Part shown: piece after piece, positions 1 to 6,623 of the stretch
How the letters are laid out: every line of letters starts with the position of its first letter
Position numbering within the stretch: the first letter of the stretch is position 1
Source: Firmicutes bacterium UBA2598
GTDB lineage: Bacteria; Bacillota; PH28-bin88
Assembly: GCA_002339345.1 (NCBI GenBank)
Contig: DDKM01000059.1
Span: 1-26,769, forward strand
Length of the DNA stretch: 26,769 bases
Reading direction: 5' to 3'
Made by a program: the position numbers and the translations under genes
Notes under the pieces: generated by a model
Told to the model about the DNA's origin: nothing
Databases searched by the model: none
The model's input: the letters and a program-made list of their open reading frames with translations, nothing else

Positions 1-138
1 ACCTGTGATGTTTGCGGCAAGTGCGCCTGCGGCCCCTGTGCCCTGGCGGCCCCTGGATATAACAAAATGTCCGCCGGTCCGGCGGGTGCCGGTAATTCGC
101 AAGGGGAGGATGGGAAGCTGTGTCGGAACCAACGGTAG
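1..138 (+). CDS. C-terminal tail of a possible Cys-rich protein (partial)
   Basis: The frame is open from the first base and ends at TAG 136-138. Its 45 residues begin with a dense cysteine cluster (TCDVCGKCACGPCALAAPGY), of the kind seen in metal-binding or iron-sulfur tails. After about residue 24 it becomes Gly/Ala-rich and low in information. It would overlap the start of the EamA gene by 19 bases. I do not recognise a family, the 5' part lies outside the window, and the alternative is that this is simply a shadow frame. The regular Cys spacing is the only reason to list it. Confidence 0.3.
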   Translation, partial: TCDVCGKCACGPCALAAPGYNKMSAGPAGAGNSQGEDGKLCRNQR

Positions 139-1028
139 TACGAAGTGCCGCCAGACCGGCCCCTGTCAATCCCTATGCCATGCTGGCCCTGGGAGTGCTG
201 GGGATGTCCTTTGCGGCACTATTCTCCAAACTGGCGGCCGCCCCGCCCCTGGTAATTGCCGCCTACCGCATGGGTTTTACAACCATGCTGCTTTTGCCGT
301 TGGCGGCAACAACCTACCGCCGGGAAATCCTCGGCTTCCGCCGGCGGGATTTACTGGTGGCCATGGTCAGCGGCCTGTTCCTGGCCTTGCACTTTTACAC
401 CTGGATCACCTCTCTGTACCACACTTCGGTGGCCAGTTCCACCGTCCTGGTCACCACCCAGCCCTTTTTCGTGATGATCGGGTCCACCCTTTTCCTATCG
501 GAACGGGTGCCCTCCCGGGCTTTGGGGGCTGGTATGCTGGCCTTTGCCGGCAGCGCCCTCATCGGGATTAACGATTTTCGCATCGGTGCCGATGCCCTGC
601 TGGGTGATCTGCTGGCCCTGGCCGGCGCGGTGCTAATCGCCTCTTATATCCTTATCGGCCGCAGCCTGCGGCAGCGCTACTCTCTGGTCGCCTATACCTT
701 TGTGGTTTACGGGAGCAGTGCCTTGATGCTGTTTCTGCTGGGACTGGCTGCTGGTACCCCCTTTGGTCCCTATCCTATTCACTCCTGGATTTACTTTTTG
801 CTGCTGGCGGTGGTCCCCACCCTCTGCGGTCATACCATTTTCAACTGGGCCCTGGGTTATCTGAAGGCACCGGTGGTTTCCATCAGCGTATTGGGGGAGC
901 CGGTGGGGGCGACCATCCTGGCCCTGGTGTTTTTGGGCGAGGTGCCAGCTCCGCTGCAGGTGATCGGCGGGGTGGTGATCATTACCGGTGTTTACCTGTT
1001 CATGATAGTGTGCCGCCAAGGGGAATAG
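120..1028 (+). CDS. EamA/DMT-family transporter
   Basis: This is a 302-residue inner-membrane protein of the drug/metabolite transporter superfamily. It has about ten hydrophobic helices arranged as two EamA repeats (roughly residues 18-150 and 160-298). The second-repeat signature near the C-terminus (SVLGEPVGATILALVFLGE) is typical of the family, whose members export metabolites, amino acids or drugs. The substrate cannot be read from the sequence. The GTG start at 120 is supported by a GGGGAGGA site at 102-109. The nearby ATG at 109 is in another frame. The gene stands alone, followed by about 100 bases before a small membrane-protein gene. Confidence 0.88.
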   Translation: MSEPTVVRSAARPAPVNPYAMLALGVLGMSFAALFSKLAAAPPLVIAAYRMGFTTMLLLPLAATTYRREILGFRRRDLLVAMVSGLFLALHFYTWITSLYHTSVASSTVLVTTQPFFVMIGSTLFLSERVPSRALGAGMLAFAGSALIGINDFRIGADALLGDLLALAGAVLIASYILIGRSLRQRYSLVAYTFVVYGSSALMLFLLGLAAGTPFGPYPIHSWIYFLLLAVVPTLCGHTIFNWALGYLKAPVVSISVLGEPVGATILALVFLGEVPAPLQVIGGVVIITGVYLFMIVCRQGE

Positions 1029-1135
1029 TGGTTGGGGCATTATACCCGGGTAGGCTGGTTTAACGGCAGGAAAATGGCCGTGGGCCGCGAATAGCTATTT
1101 TTATAAGCAGGAACGGAAAAGGGGGATAATATTTA

Positions 1136-1279
1136 ATGGCCCACGAAGAAAAGGTTGAGCTGATGCATCACTATTACACACCGCAAACTTCCGCGGAAAC
1201 CAAGGCTTCCGTCTTTGTTGCCTTTGCAGCCCTAACCCTAATGGGCGTCATTTCCCTGGCCCTGGCCACAGTGTTGTAA
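1136..1279 (+). CDS. Small single-helix membrane protein, unknown
   Basis: This 47-residue frame starts at ATG 1136 with a GGGGG site at 1121-1125 and ends at TAA 1277-1279. The N-terminal half is polar and contains charged and His/Tyr residues (MAHEEKVELMHHYYTPQ). The C-terminal half, from about residue 26, is one uninterrupted hydrophobic helix (FVAFAALTLMGVISLALATVL) ending at the stop. The layout resembles small helper subunits of membrane complexes, but I do not recognise a family. The Shine-Dalgarno, the coding-like composition and a perfect 13-bp inverted repeat just downstream support it as a real gene. It is short enough that gene callers may miss it. Confidence 0.6.
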   Translation: MAHEEKVELMHHYYTPQTSAETKASVFVAFAALTLMGVISLALATVL

Positions 1280-1294
1280 AAATCAATTAAACAG

Positions 1295-1326
1295 TAGAAG
1301 CCACTCCATAATAGGAGTGGCTTCTA
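1295..1326 (+). terminator. Perfect 13-bp inverted repeat, terminator-like
   Basis: Arms 1295-1307 and 1314-1326 pair perfectly around a 6-base loop (ATAATA). It follows the small membrane-protein gene by 15 bases and its right arm abuts stem-loop array copy 1. No strict U-run follows on either strand, although the minus-strand continuation is T-rich after about 4 bases. It could stop transcription from either side. Confidence 0.5.
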
Positions 1327-1734
1327 TAGCAAAGAGCCCGTAATGACCTTCGCTCCGGCTACCACGCATTTCTGCATAGCCCACCGCAACCTTTCGGCTA
1401 CGATAGACCATTACGGAACCCATGATAACCTTGGCCCGACCACCATAACTACCTTAGAAGCCTGCAGTGATCTCTCGACCACTACAGACCTCCAGACCCT
1501 GCGGTATTTCCCCAAGTCCTGCGGCAACCATGGTGATCTTTGCTCGACCATGATCTATCCCTTTTAACCCGGTAATGATCTTTAGGACCATTACCGAGCC
1601 TTACAGGACAGACCATGATCTGCCCGCCGGCCAGCATTGAGCCAGAATATGACCCAATACTGACCTTTGGCCGACCACAACAGAGCCCTGAACAGACCCT
1701 GTAGCAGTCTTGGCTCGGCCATTACGAACCCTGT
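1326..1734 (-). repeat. Stem-loop array element, copy 1 (candidate minus-strand structured RNA)
   Basis: This non-coding block of about 409 bases is repeated at 3938-4338. Outside one linker (1496-1516) I count about 15 differences, roughly 96% identity. Read on the minus strand it forms about ten successive stem-loops, several sharing a core UGGUC...AAAGRUCA. The last module is an 11-bp stem (1338-1348 with 1406-1416) enclosing two hairpins, each closed by a GAAA tetraloop, one of them at 1369-1372. The 74-codon plus-strand frame at 1343-1567 has no coding character and lies inside stems. I do not recognise the family. The strand is inferred from wobble-preserving changes between copies. Confidence 0.8.
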
Positions 1735-1947
1735 GACTCTATTGTCTCCCGCCCCAGCATTATTATTACAGTGAAGATCAGCCTTATTAAAAAATTTTTG
1801 CCAACCATCAAAAGGGCTAAGGATTGTAGGCCGGGGAAAGATAAAGAACCGGAGAAGTACAGGGCTGTTACTCCAAAGCTGCTAGTTGCATTCATTCAGA
1901 AGGAGTATTAAACTAACTGGTAAAGTCTTGCTGGAGGCGAACCGGCA
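1735..1947. other. Intergenic region between array copy 1 and trkH
   Basis: This A/T-rich spacer holds a possible minus-strand promoter: CATCAA 1806-1811 and TTATTA 1784-1789 read as TTGATG, 16 bases, TAATAA on the minus strand. That would drive the array. On the plus strand I see only the Shine-Dalgarno GGAGG 1933-1937 for trkH. I looked for a c-di-AMP (ydaO-type) riboswitch, common ahead of potassium transporters, and did not see its conserved parts. Confidence 0.35.
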
Positions 1948-3270
1948 TTGCAGAAAAGCCTGCGGCCACCCCAGATCTTAATTTTCGGTTTTTTGCTTAT
2001 TATCTTGATCGGTACTTTTTTGTTAAAATTGCCCGTGGCCTCGGCGCAGCAACCCTTAACATGGCTGGAGGCCCTGTTTACCGCCACCTCGGCAGTGTGT
2101 GTCACCGGCCTGGTGGTGGTGGATACCGGTACCCGGTTTACCATTTTCGGTCAGGCTGTTATTTTGGCGTTAATCCAGTTGGGCGGCCTTGGCTTTATGA
2201 CCTTTGCTACCCTGGTGGCCTTTGTCCTTGGCCGCCGGATTTATTTCCGGGAACGCCTCCTGCTACAGGAAGCCCTCAACCATTCCAGTGTAGAGGGTAT
2301 CGTCCGGATGGTCCAGCGAATCGTTGTATTTACCCTGTTAATGGAGGGTTTCGGCGCTGTTGTGTTCACCGCGCGTTTAACACCGGTGGTGGGCTGGCCG
2401 GATGGTATATGGTATGGCCTGTTCCATGCCGTCTCCGCTTTTAACAACGCCGGTTTTGACCTGATGGGCAATTTCCAAAGCCTCACAGGGTTTGTGGCTG
2501 ACCCGGTGGTGAATCTGATGGTGGCCCTGCTGGTGGTTATTGGTGGTTTGGGATTCGCAGTAATCACAGACATGGTTTTTATGCGCCACTGGTCGCGGTA
2601 TAACCTGCATACCCGCATGGTACTGGTTACCACCCTGGTGATGCTGGCCGGTGGGTGGCTGTTTTTTTGGCTAACGGAAAGGTCCAACCCGGCCACCCTC
2701 GGTTCCTTGGATTCCGCCACCCGGGCCATGGCTGCGGCCTTTCAGTCGGTTACTGCCCGCACGGCCGGGTTTAACACCATTGACCAGGGCGCTTTGCTTT
2801 TACCCAGTCAGTTTTTCCTGCTGTTTTTGATGTTTGTGGGTGCTTCACCCGGTTCTACCGGCGGGGGGATTAAAACCACTACCTTTGCCACTCTGATCCT
2901 GACGGTGCGCCATATCATCCGCCGCCAGCCCGATGTGGTACTGTTCGAGCGGCGGCTACCGGAAATGCAGATCCACAAGGCGGTGGCAATCTTTTTCCTT
3001 TCCATGTCCTGGGTGTTGCTGGCCACCCTGTTACTGGTATTCACCGAAGGGGCGGACTTGTTAACCACCCTTTTTGAAGTCGTTTCCGCCTTTGGTACGG
3101 TGGGATTAAGTCTTGGGTTGACTACGGAATTATCGGTGGCCGGAAGGGTAATTATTATTCTGACCATGTTTTTGGGCCGGTTGGGACCCCTTACAATATT
3201 CCTGGCCCTAGCGGCCGGAGAGCAAAAAACCTCCATCAGGTATCCGGAAGAACGGGTGCTTTTGGGATAG
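1948..3270 (+). CDS. ktrB: TrkH/KtrB-family potassium transporter, membrane subunit
   Basis: This 440-residue membrane protein is the potassium-translocating subunit of a Trk/Ktr system. Four pore loops are visible, each with the selectivity-filter glycine: TSAVCVTGL (47-55), SAFNNAGF (163-170), TARTAGFN (269-276) and SAFGTVGL (380-387). The flexible intramembrane gate loop of the third repeat is at about 299-311 (ASPGSTGGGIKTT). The length fits KtrB (about 440-450) better than TrkH of enterobacteria (about 480). The TTG start at 1948 is chosen because GGAGG lies 10 bases upstream. The regulatory subunit follows after 8 bases, so the two form an operon. The pair is flanked by the two stem-loop arrays. 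Confidence 0.93.
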   Translation: MQKSLRPPQILIFGFLLIILIGTFLLKLPVASAQQPLTWLEALFTATSAVCVTGLVVVDTGTRFTIFGQAVILALIQLGGLGFMTFATLVAFVLGRRIYFRERLLLQEALNHSSVEGIVRMVQRIVVFTLLMEGFGAVVFTARLTPVVGWPDGIWYGLFHAVSAFNNAGFDLMGNFQSLTGFVADPVVNLMVALLVVIGGLGFAVITDMVFMRHWSRYNLHTRMVLVTTLVMLAGGWLFFWLTERSNPATLGSLDSATRAMAAAFQSVTARTAGFNTIDQGALLLPSQFFLLFLMFVGASPGSTGGGIKTTTFATLILTVRHIIRRQPDVVLFERRLPEMQIHKAVAIFFLSMSWVLLATLLLVFTEGADLLTTLFEVVSAFGTVGLSLGLTTELSVAGRVIIILTMFLGRLGPLTIFLALAAGEQKTSIRYPEERVLLG

Positions 3271-3278
3271 GAGTGGAA

Positions 3279-3941
3279 ATGATGCAAAGAAAACAGTATG
3301 CGGTCATTGGCCTGGGCCAGTTTGGCGCACCTGTGGCCAGGGCCCTCTCTAACCACCACCAGGAGGTGCTCGGCATCGACAGTTGTGAAGCCCGGGTACA
3401 TGCCATCATGGGGGAGATCAATCATGCCGTGGTGGCGGACGCCATGGATGAAAATGCCCTTAAGGCTTTGGGATTACGCAACTTTGACGCGGTAATCGTT
3501 TCCCTTGGTGAACAGACTCAAGCCAGCATTTTGCTCACGGTGATTTTAAAGGAGATGGGAGTGCCCAAGGTTATTGTCAAAGCCCACAGTGATGTGCACG
3601 GACGGGTGTTGGATAAGGTGGGTGCCGATTGGGTTGTGTATCCCGAGCGGGATATGGCGATACGGTTAGCGCAACGGTTGGCCACACCGGGGGTGATGGA
3701 TCACATTGATCTATCCCCGGATTATGCGGTGGTGGAAATGATTGCCCCACAGCAGTTTAACCAGCAGACCCTGGGCAAGCTGAATCTGCGTGCCAAATAT
3801 GGGGTAACGGTGCTGGCCATTAAACACGGGGATCAAATAAAGGTATCGCCGGGAGCGGACACCCCCATTGGTGAGGGGGATATTCTGGTGGTGCTGGGGG
3901 ATAAGCATGGATTGGACCGGTTTAACCGAATAATTTCATAG
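3279..3941 (+). CDS. ktrA: KtrA/TrkA-type RCK regulatory subunit of potassium uptake
   Basis: This 220-residue cytosolic protein gates the KtrB pore as a ring in response to nucleotides. The N-terminal Rossmann RCK_N domain has YAVIGLGQFG at about residues 7-16 and the acidic residue after strand two (GID) that holds the nucleotide ribose. An RCK_C domain follows from about residue 135 (PIGEGDILVVLGD near its end). A single RCK unit and this length match KtrA rather than the double-RCK TrkA. GTG 3273 lies inside the Shine-Dalgarno AGGAG (3269-3273), so ATG 3279 or 3282 is the better start. The stop codon 3939-3941 lies inside the first bases of array copy 2. Confidence 0.92.
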   Translation: MMQRKQYAVIGLGQFGAPVARALSNHHQEVLGIDSCEARVHAIMGEINHAVVADAMDENALKALGLRNFDAVIVSLGEQTQASILLTVILKEMGVPKVIVKAHSDVHGRVLDKVGADWVVYPERDMAIRLAQRLATPGVMDHIDLSPDYAVVEMIAPQQFNQQTLGKLNLRAKYGVTVLAIKHGDQIKVSPGADTPIGEGDILVVLGDKHGLDRFNRIIS

Positions 3942-4338
3942 CAAAAGAGCCCGTAATGACCTTCGCTCCGGCTACCATGCATCCCTGCATAGCCCACCGC
4001 AACCTTTCGGCTACGATAGACCATTACGGAACCCATGATAACCTTAGCCCGACCACCATGACTACCTTAGAAGCCTGCAATGATCTCTCGACCACTGCAA
4101 ACCTCCAGATTAAATAAAAATCCTGCGGCAACCATGGTGATCTTTGCTCGACCATGATCCATCCCTTTTGACCCGGTAATGATCTTTAGGACCATTACCG
4201 AGCCTTACAGGACAGACCATGATCTGCCCGCCGGCCAGCATTGAGCCGGTAGATGACCCAATACTGACCTTTGGCCGACCACCACAGAGCCCTGAACAGA
4301 CCCTGTAGCAGTCTTGGCTCGGCCATTACGAACCCTGT
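3938..4338 (-). repeat. Stem-loop array element, copy 2 (candidate minus-strand structured RNA)
   Basis: This is the second copy of the element at 1326-1734, in the same orientation, about 401 bases. Its stem-loops, in plus coordinates, are: outer stem 3951-3961 with 4019-4029, then hairpins at 4034-4060 (10 bp), 4075-4100 (11 bp, GAGA loop on minus), 4133-4156, 4174-4200 (11 bp), 4210-4229, 4235-4249, 4265-4281, 4285-4305 and an imperfect one at 4305-4329. On the minus strand the outer stem is followed by GCUCUUUUGC, which could end the transcript. The 66-residue minus frame at 4195-4395 is not protein-like. The element starts within the ktrA stop codon. Confidence 0.8.
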
Positions 4339-4491
4339 AGCCATATTGTACCCCTGTGGGAACAGATTATTAGTCCCGCACAGCACAAACAACATGGTAA
4401 TAAATTACAGCAAGCCATTGCCGGCTTAATTGGGTATACCCGTCCATTTCCCTTCATAGAATCAGGCAACCATAAAAAGGGGGGGCGATGG
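4339..4491. other. Spacer between array copy 2 and yqhV
   Basis: No gene is seen here. On the minus strand a TAATAAT box (plus 4368-4374 region) sits about 27 bases before the array, similar in sequence and distance to a TAATAAT ahead of copy 1 (about 24 bases). This may be a shared -10-like element. The Shine-Dalgarno GGGGGGG at about 4479-4485 serves yqhV. Confidence 0.3.
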
Positions 4492-4767
4492 ATGCTTTTT
4501 TTTGTGAAGGACAAGTTTGTGTTGGGGATGGCCCTGATGCGTGTACTGTCCGGGTTAATTGAGCTTTCAGCGGCTATATTGATGTTAAAATTGAACAGGG
4601 TGGATCAGGCCTTGAAAATCAATGCCGGATTGGCAATGGTGGGTCCCACGGTGCTGTTGATCGTTACCGCCATCGGTTTGGCCGGTCTGGCCGGTAAAAT
4701 CGCCCCCTGGCGGATGGCCATGATCATCTTGGGGGTGGGACTGATTATATTTGCCGTGCGCCGGTGA
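4492..4767 (+). CDS. yqhV: YqhV family (DUF2619) small membrane protein
   Basis: This 91-residue protein has three predicted membrane helices. It matches the remembered Bacillus YqhV pattern: MRVLSGLIELSAAILML in the first helix, a NAGLAMVGPTVLLIV middle helix and a C-terminal hydrophobic helix. YqhV is found in spore formers, in Bacillus beside the spoIIIA region, but has no settled function. The ATG at 4492 is preceded by seven Gs at about 7 bases; ATG 4488 is out of frame. It lies between array copy 2 and comA. Confidence 0.8.
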   Translation: MLFFVKDKFVLGMALMRVLSGLIELSAAILMLKLNRVDQALKINAGLAMVGPTVLLIVTAIGLAGLAGKIAPWRMAMIILGVGLIIFAVRR

Positions 4768-4817
4768 ACACAACCTATGGGGTCTGAATAGATTAAAACC
4801 AGGCTGAAGGGGGGGTG

Positions 4818-4847
4818 ATGGACATCGCCCCAGGGCGAAATTTCTAA
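4818..4847 (+). other. Possible 9-residue leader frame before comA
   Basis: ATG 4818 directly follows a GGGGGGG-TG Shine-Dalgarno-like run and encodes MDIAPGRNF before TAA 4845-4847. Its codons overlap a 6-bp hairpin (TCGCCC/GGGCGA). The comA start is 18 bases further on. It may be a translated leader or chance. Confidence 0.2.
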
Positions 4848-4864
4848 CAGGAGTTGATCTTCCC

Positions 4865-5683
4865 ATGAGCCAGGTGGGCAGGTTATCGGTGTGGGCGGAC
4901 ATTTTGGATTTCCCCATGGTGGGCAGGCGGGCCAAACCCCGGGACCAGGGCCTGACCATGGTTATCGACAAGGGCATGGGGTTGACGGAGACCAGGGAGC
5001 TTTTGGATCTGGCGGCCAATTATATCGATTTCATCAAACTGGGCTTTGGCACTTCTGCCTTGTATTCCACCCGCCTGTTACAGGAGAAAATCGGCCTGGT
5101 GAAATCATACGGGGTGGATATATTCCCCGGTGGAACCTTCCTGGAGGTGGCAGTTTTACAGGGTAAACTGGAGGCCTACCTGGAAACCTCCAAAAAATTG
5201 GGGTATACTTTCATCGAGGTTTCCGATGGCACCATCACCATGACCAGGGACGTGCGGGACAACTGTATCGCCCGGGCCAAGGCATGGGGATTCGGTGTGA
5301 TCACCGAGGTGGGGAAAAAGGATCCCCGGGACCGGGTATCCACCATGGATCTGCACCGGCAGGTGCAAATGGACCTGGAGGCGGGAGCCTACAAGGTGAT
5401 TGTGGAGGGGAGGGAATCCGGCAAGGGTGTGGTTATCTACGATGCCGATGGACGGATTATGGCGGATGAACTGGCGGATCTGGTGGCCAATATTGCCGAT
5501 GTGTCCCGCATCCTTTGGGAGGCGCCCTTGAAAAACCAGCAGCAGGAATTGATCATGTGCTTTGGGGCCAACGTAAACCTAGGCAATATCCATGCCGGCG
5601 ATGTGCTGGCCCTGGAAGCTTTGCGGGTGGGACTGCGAGGTGATACCCTGCGGGCGGCACTGCTGGCACAGGCCGGTGTTTAA
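4865..5683 (+). CDS. comA: Phosphosulfolactate synthase ComA
   Basis: This enzyme adds sulfite to phosphoenolpyruvate to give (R)-2-phospho-3-sulfolactate (EC 4.4.1.19). It is the first step of coenzyme M synthesis in methanogens and of 3-sulfolactate formation in Bacillus (YitD). The 272-residue TIM-barrel protein shows the family's segments: AKPRDQGLTMVIDKGMGL near the N-terminus, YIDFIKLGFGTSALY, VDIFPGGTFLEVA, FIEVSDGTI, and a C-terminal NVNLGNIHAGDVLALEALR. Start ATG 4865 has AGGAG about 10 bases upstream. comB follows after 60 bases and catalyses the next step, which supports sulfolactate as the product. comC, comD and comE are not in the window. Confidence 0.92.
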   Translation: MSQVGRLSVWADILDFPMVGRRAKPRDQGLTMVIDKGMGLTETRELLDLAANYIDFIKLGFGTSALYSTRLLQEKIGLVKSYGVDIFPGGTFLEVAVLQGKLEAYLETSKKLGYTFIEVSDGTITMTRDVRDNCIARAKAWGFGVITEVGKKDPRDRVSTMDLHRQVQMDLEAGAYKVIVEGRESGKGVVIYDADGRIMADELADLVANIADVSRILWEAPLKNQQQELIMCFGANVNLGNIHAGDVLALEALRVGLRGDTLRAALLAQAGV

Positions 5684-5695
5684 AAGGGCCAACCG

Positions 5696-5717
5696 GGCCG
5701 GGCGAACGCCCGGCCTT
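5696..5717 (+). terminator. GC-rich hairpin between comA and comB
   Basis: Arms 5696-5704 and 5707-5715 (GGCCGGGCG/CGCCCGGCC) pair around two to four loop bases. Only TT follows, so it may act as a weak terminator, attenuator or RNA-stability element rather than a full stop inside the comAB operon. Confidence 0.45.
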
Positions 5718-5743
5718 ACTACGTGGAACAGGGGTGATGGGGA

Positions 5744-6451
5744 ATGCGCATAGAAGTTTCCTTGACTGCCGGCTCCCTCCCGGAAAGGGTGGAAGATGAT
5801 ACTACGGCGGTGGTGCTGGATGTGCTGCGGGCCACCAGCACCATCTGCGCCGCCCTGGCTGCCGGTTGCCGGGCGGTGATCCCGGTGGCGGAACCGGCCC
5901 AGGCGGAAGCCCTGCGGCATCACCACAGGCTGTTGGGCGGGGAAAGGGATGCAGTGCGGATTCCCGGTTTTGATCTGGGAAACTCGCCCCTGGAGTATAC
6001 GGTGGAAACAGTAGGCGGGCGTGAGGTGGTACTGACCACTACCAATGGTACCCGTACCCTGTTGGGAGTGGCCGGTGCCCGGCGGGTGCTGGCAGGGGCG
6101 GTGGTTAACGCCAGGGCGGTGGCGGCAGCCCTGCGGGGGGAACGGGAGGTGCTGCTCGCCTGTGCCGGTACCCAGGGCCGGTTCTCCCTGGAGGATTTTG
6201 CGGCGGCCGGCCTCATTATCCACCACCTGGCCGCCATGCAGCCCGTGCTCCTGTCCGATACCGGCAGGGCTGCCCGTGCCCTTTACCAAGCCTATGCCGG
6301 TAGGCTGGCTGAGCTTTTTACCGGCAGCAGCCATGGTCGACACCTGATAGAACTGGGTTTTGCTGCCGACCTGGAGTGGTGTGCCCGGGAGGATTGGCTG
6401 GAGGTGGTGCCGGAAATGATCGCCGGCCGTATGGTCCTCGCCAATAATTAG
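5744..6451 (+). CDS. comB: 2-phosphosulfolactate phosphatase ComB
   Basis: This is a 235-residue magnesium-dependent phosphatase (EC 3.1.3.71) that converts 2-phosphosulfolactate to sulfolactate. The family signature VVLDVLRATSTICAALAAG is at about residues 23-41, and LTTTNGTRTLL and LACAGTQGRFSLEDFAAAG follow in the usual order and spacing. Full length for the family. The start ATG 5744 follows a G-rich ribosome site. It lies 60 bases after comA with a GC hairpin between. In spore formers sulfolactate is known as a spore component; here that role is inference. Confidence 0.9.
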   Translation: MRIEVSLTAGSLPERVEDDTTAVVLDVLRATSTICAALAAGCRAVIPVAEPAQAEALRHHHRLLGGERDAVRIPGFDLGNSPLEYTVETVGGREVVLTTTNGTRTLLGVAGARRVLAGAVVNARAVAAALRGEREVLLACAGTQGRFSLEDFAAAGLIIHHLAAMQPVLLSDTGRAARALYQAYAGRLAELFTGSSHGRHLIELGFAADLEWCAREDWLEVVPEMIAGRMVLANN

Positions 6452-6623
6452 TAAACACCGGGTTGCCAATTTTCTTGTCCTGCCGGAATGGGGAAGCCAC
6501 CGACCTGGTCTATCTGATGTTTTTCTCACGGCCCTACTGCCGGTAAGCCGGGGGTTCCAGCAGCCACCCTTTCCTTCACTATCCATTCTGGCTGGACAGA
6601 ACAACCTGAAAATACCAGTCATG

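Noticed and set aside
1343..1567. 74-codon plus-strand frame inside array copy 1
   Set aside because: It has no ribosome site, lies across hairpin stems, and its frame is not kept in copy 2 (one-base and linker indels).
1735..1947. c-di-AMP riboswitch ahead of ktrB
   Set aside because: The conserved ydaO-type segments are not present; only a Shine-Dalgarno and possible minus promoter are seen.
1326..4338. CRISPR array
   Set aside because: No constant repeat with variable spacers; modules are paired stems with differing sequence.
1326..4338. Composite transposon with insertion sequences
   Set aside because: Neither copy contains a transposase frame or terminal inverted repeats that I can see; target duplications are not evident.
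4195..4395. 66-codon minus-strand frame at array copy 2
   Set aside because: It crosses the element edge and follows the stem-loops; no ribosome site or protein-like pattern.
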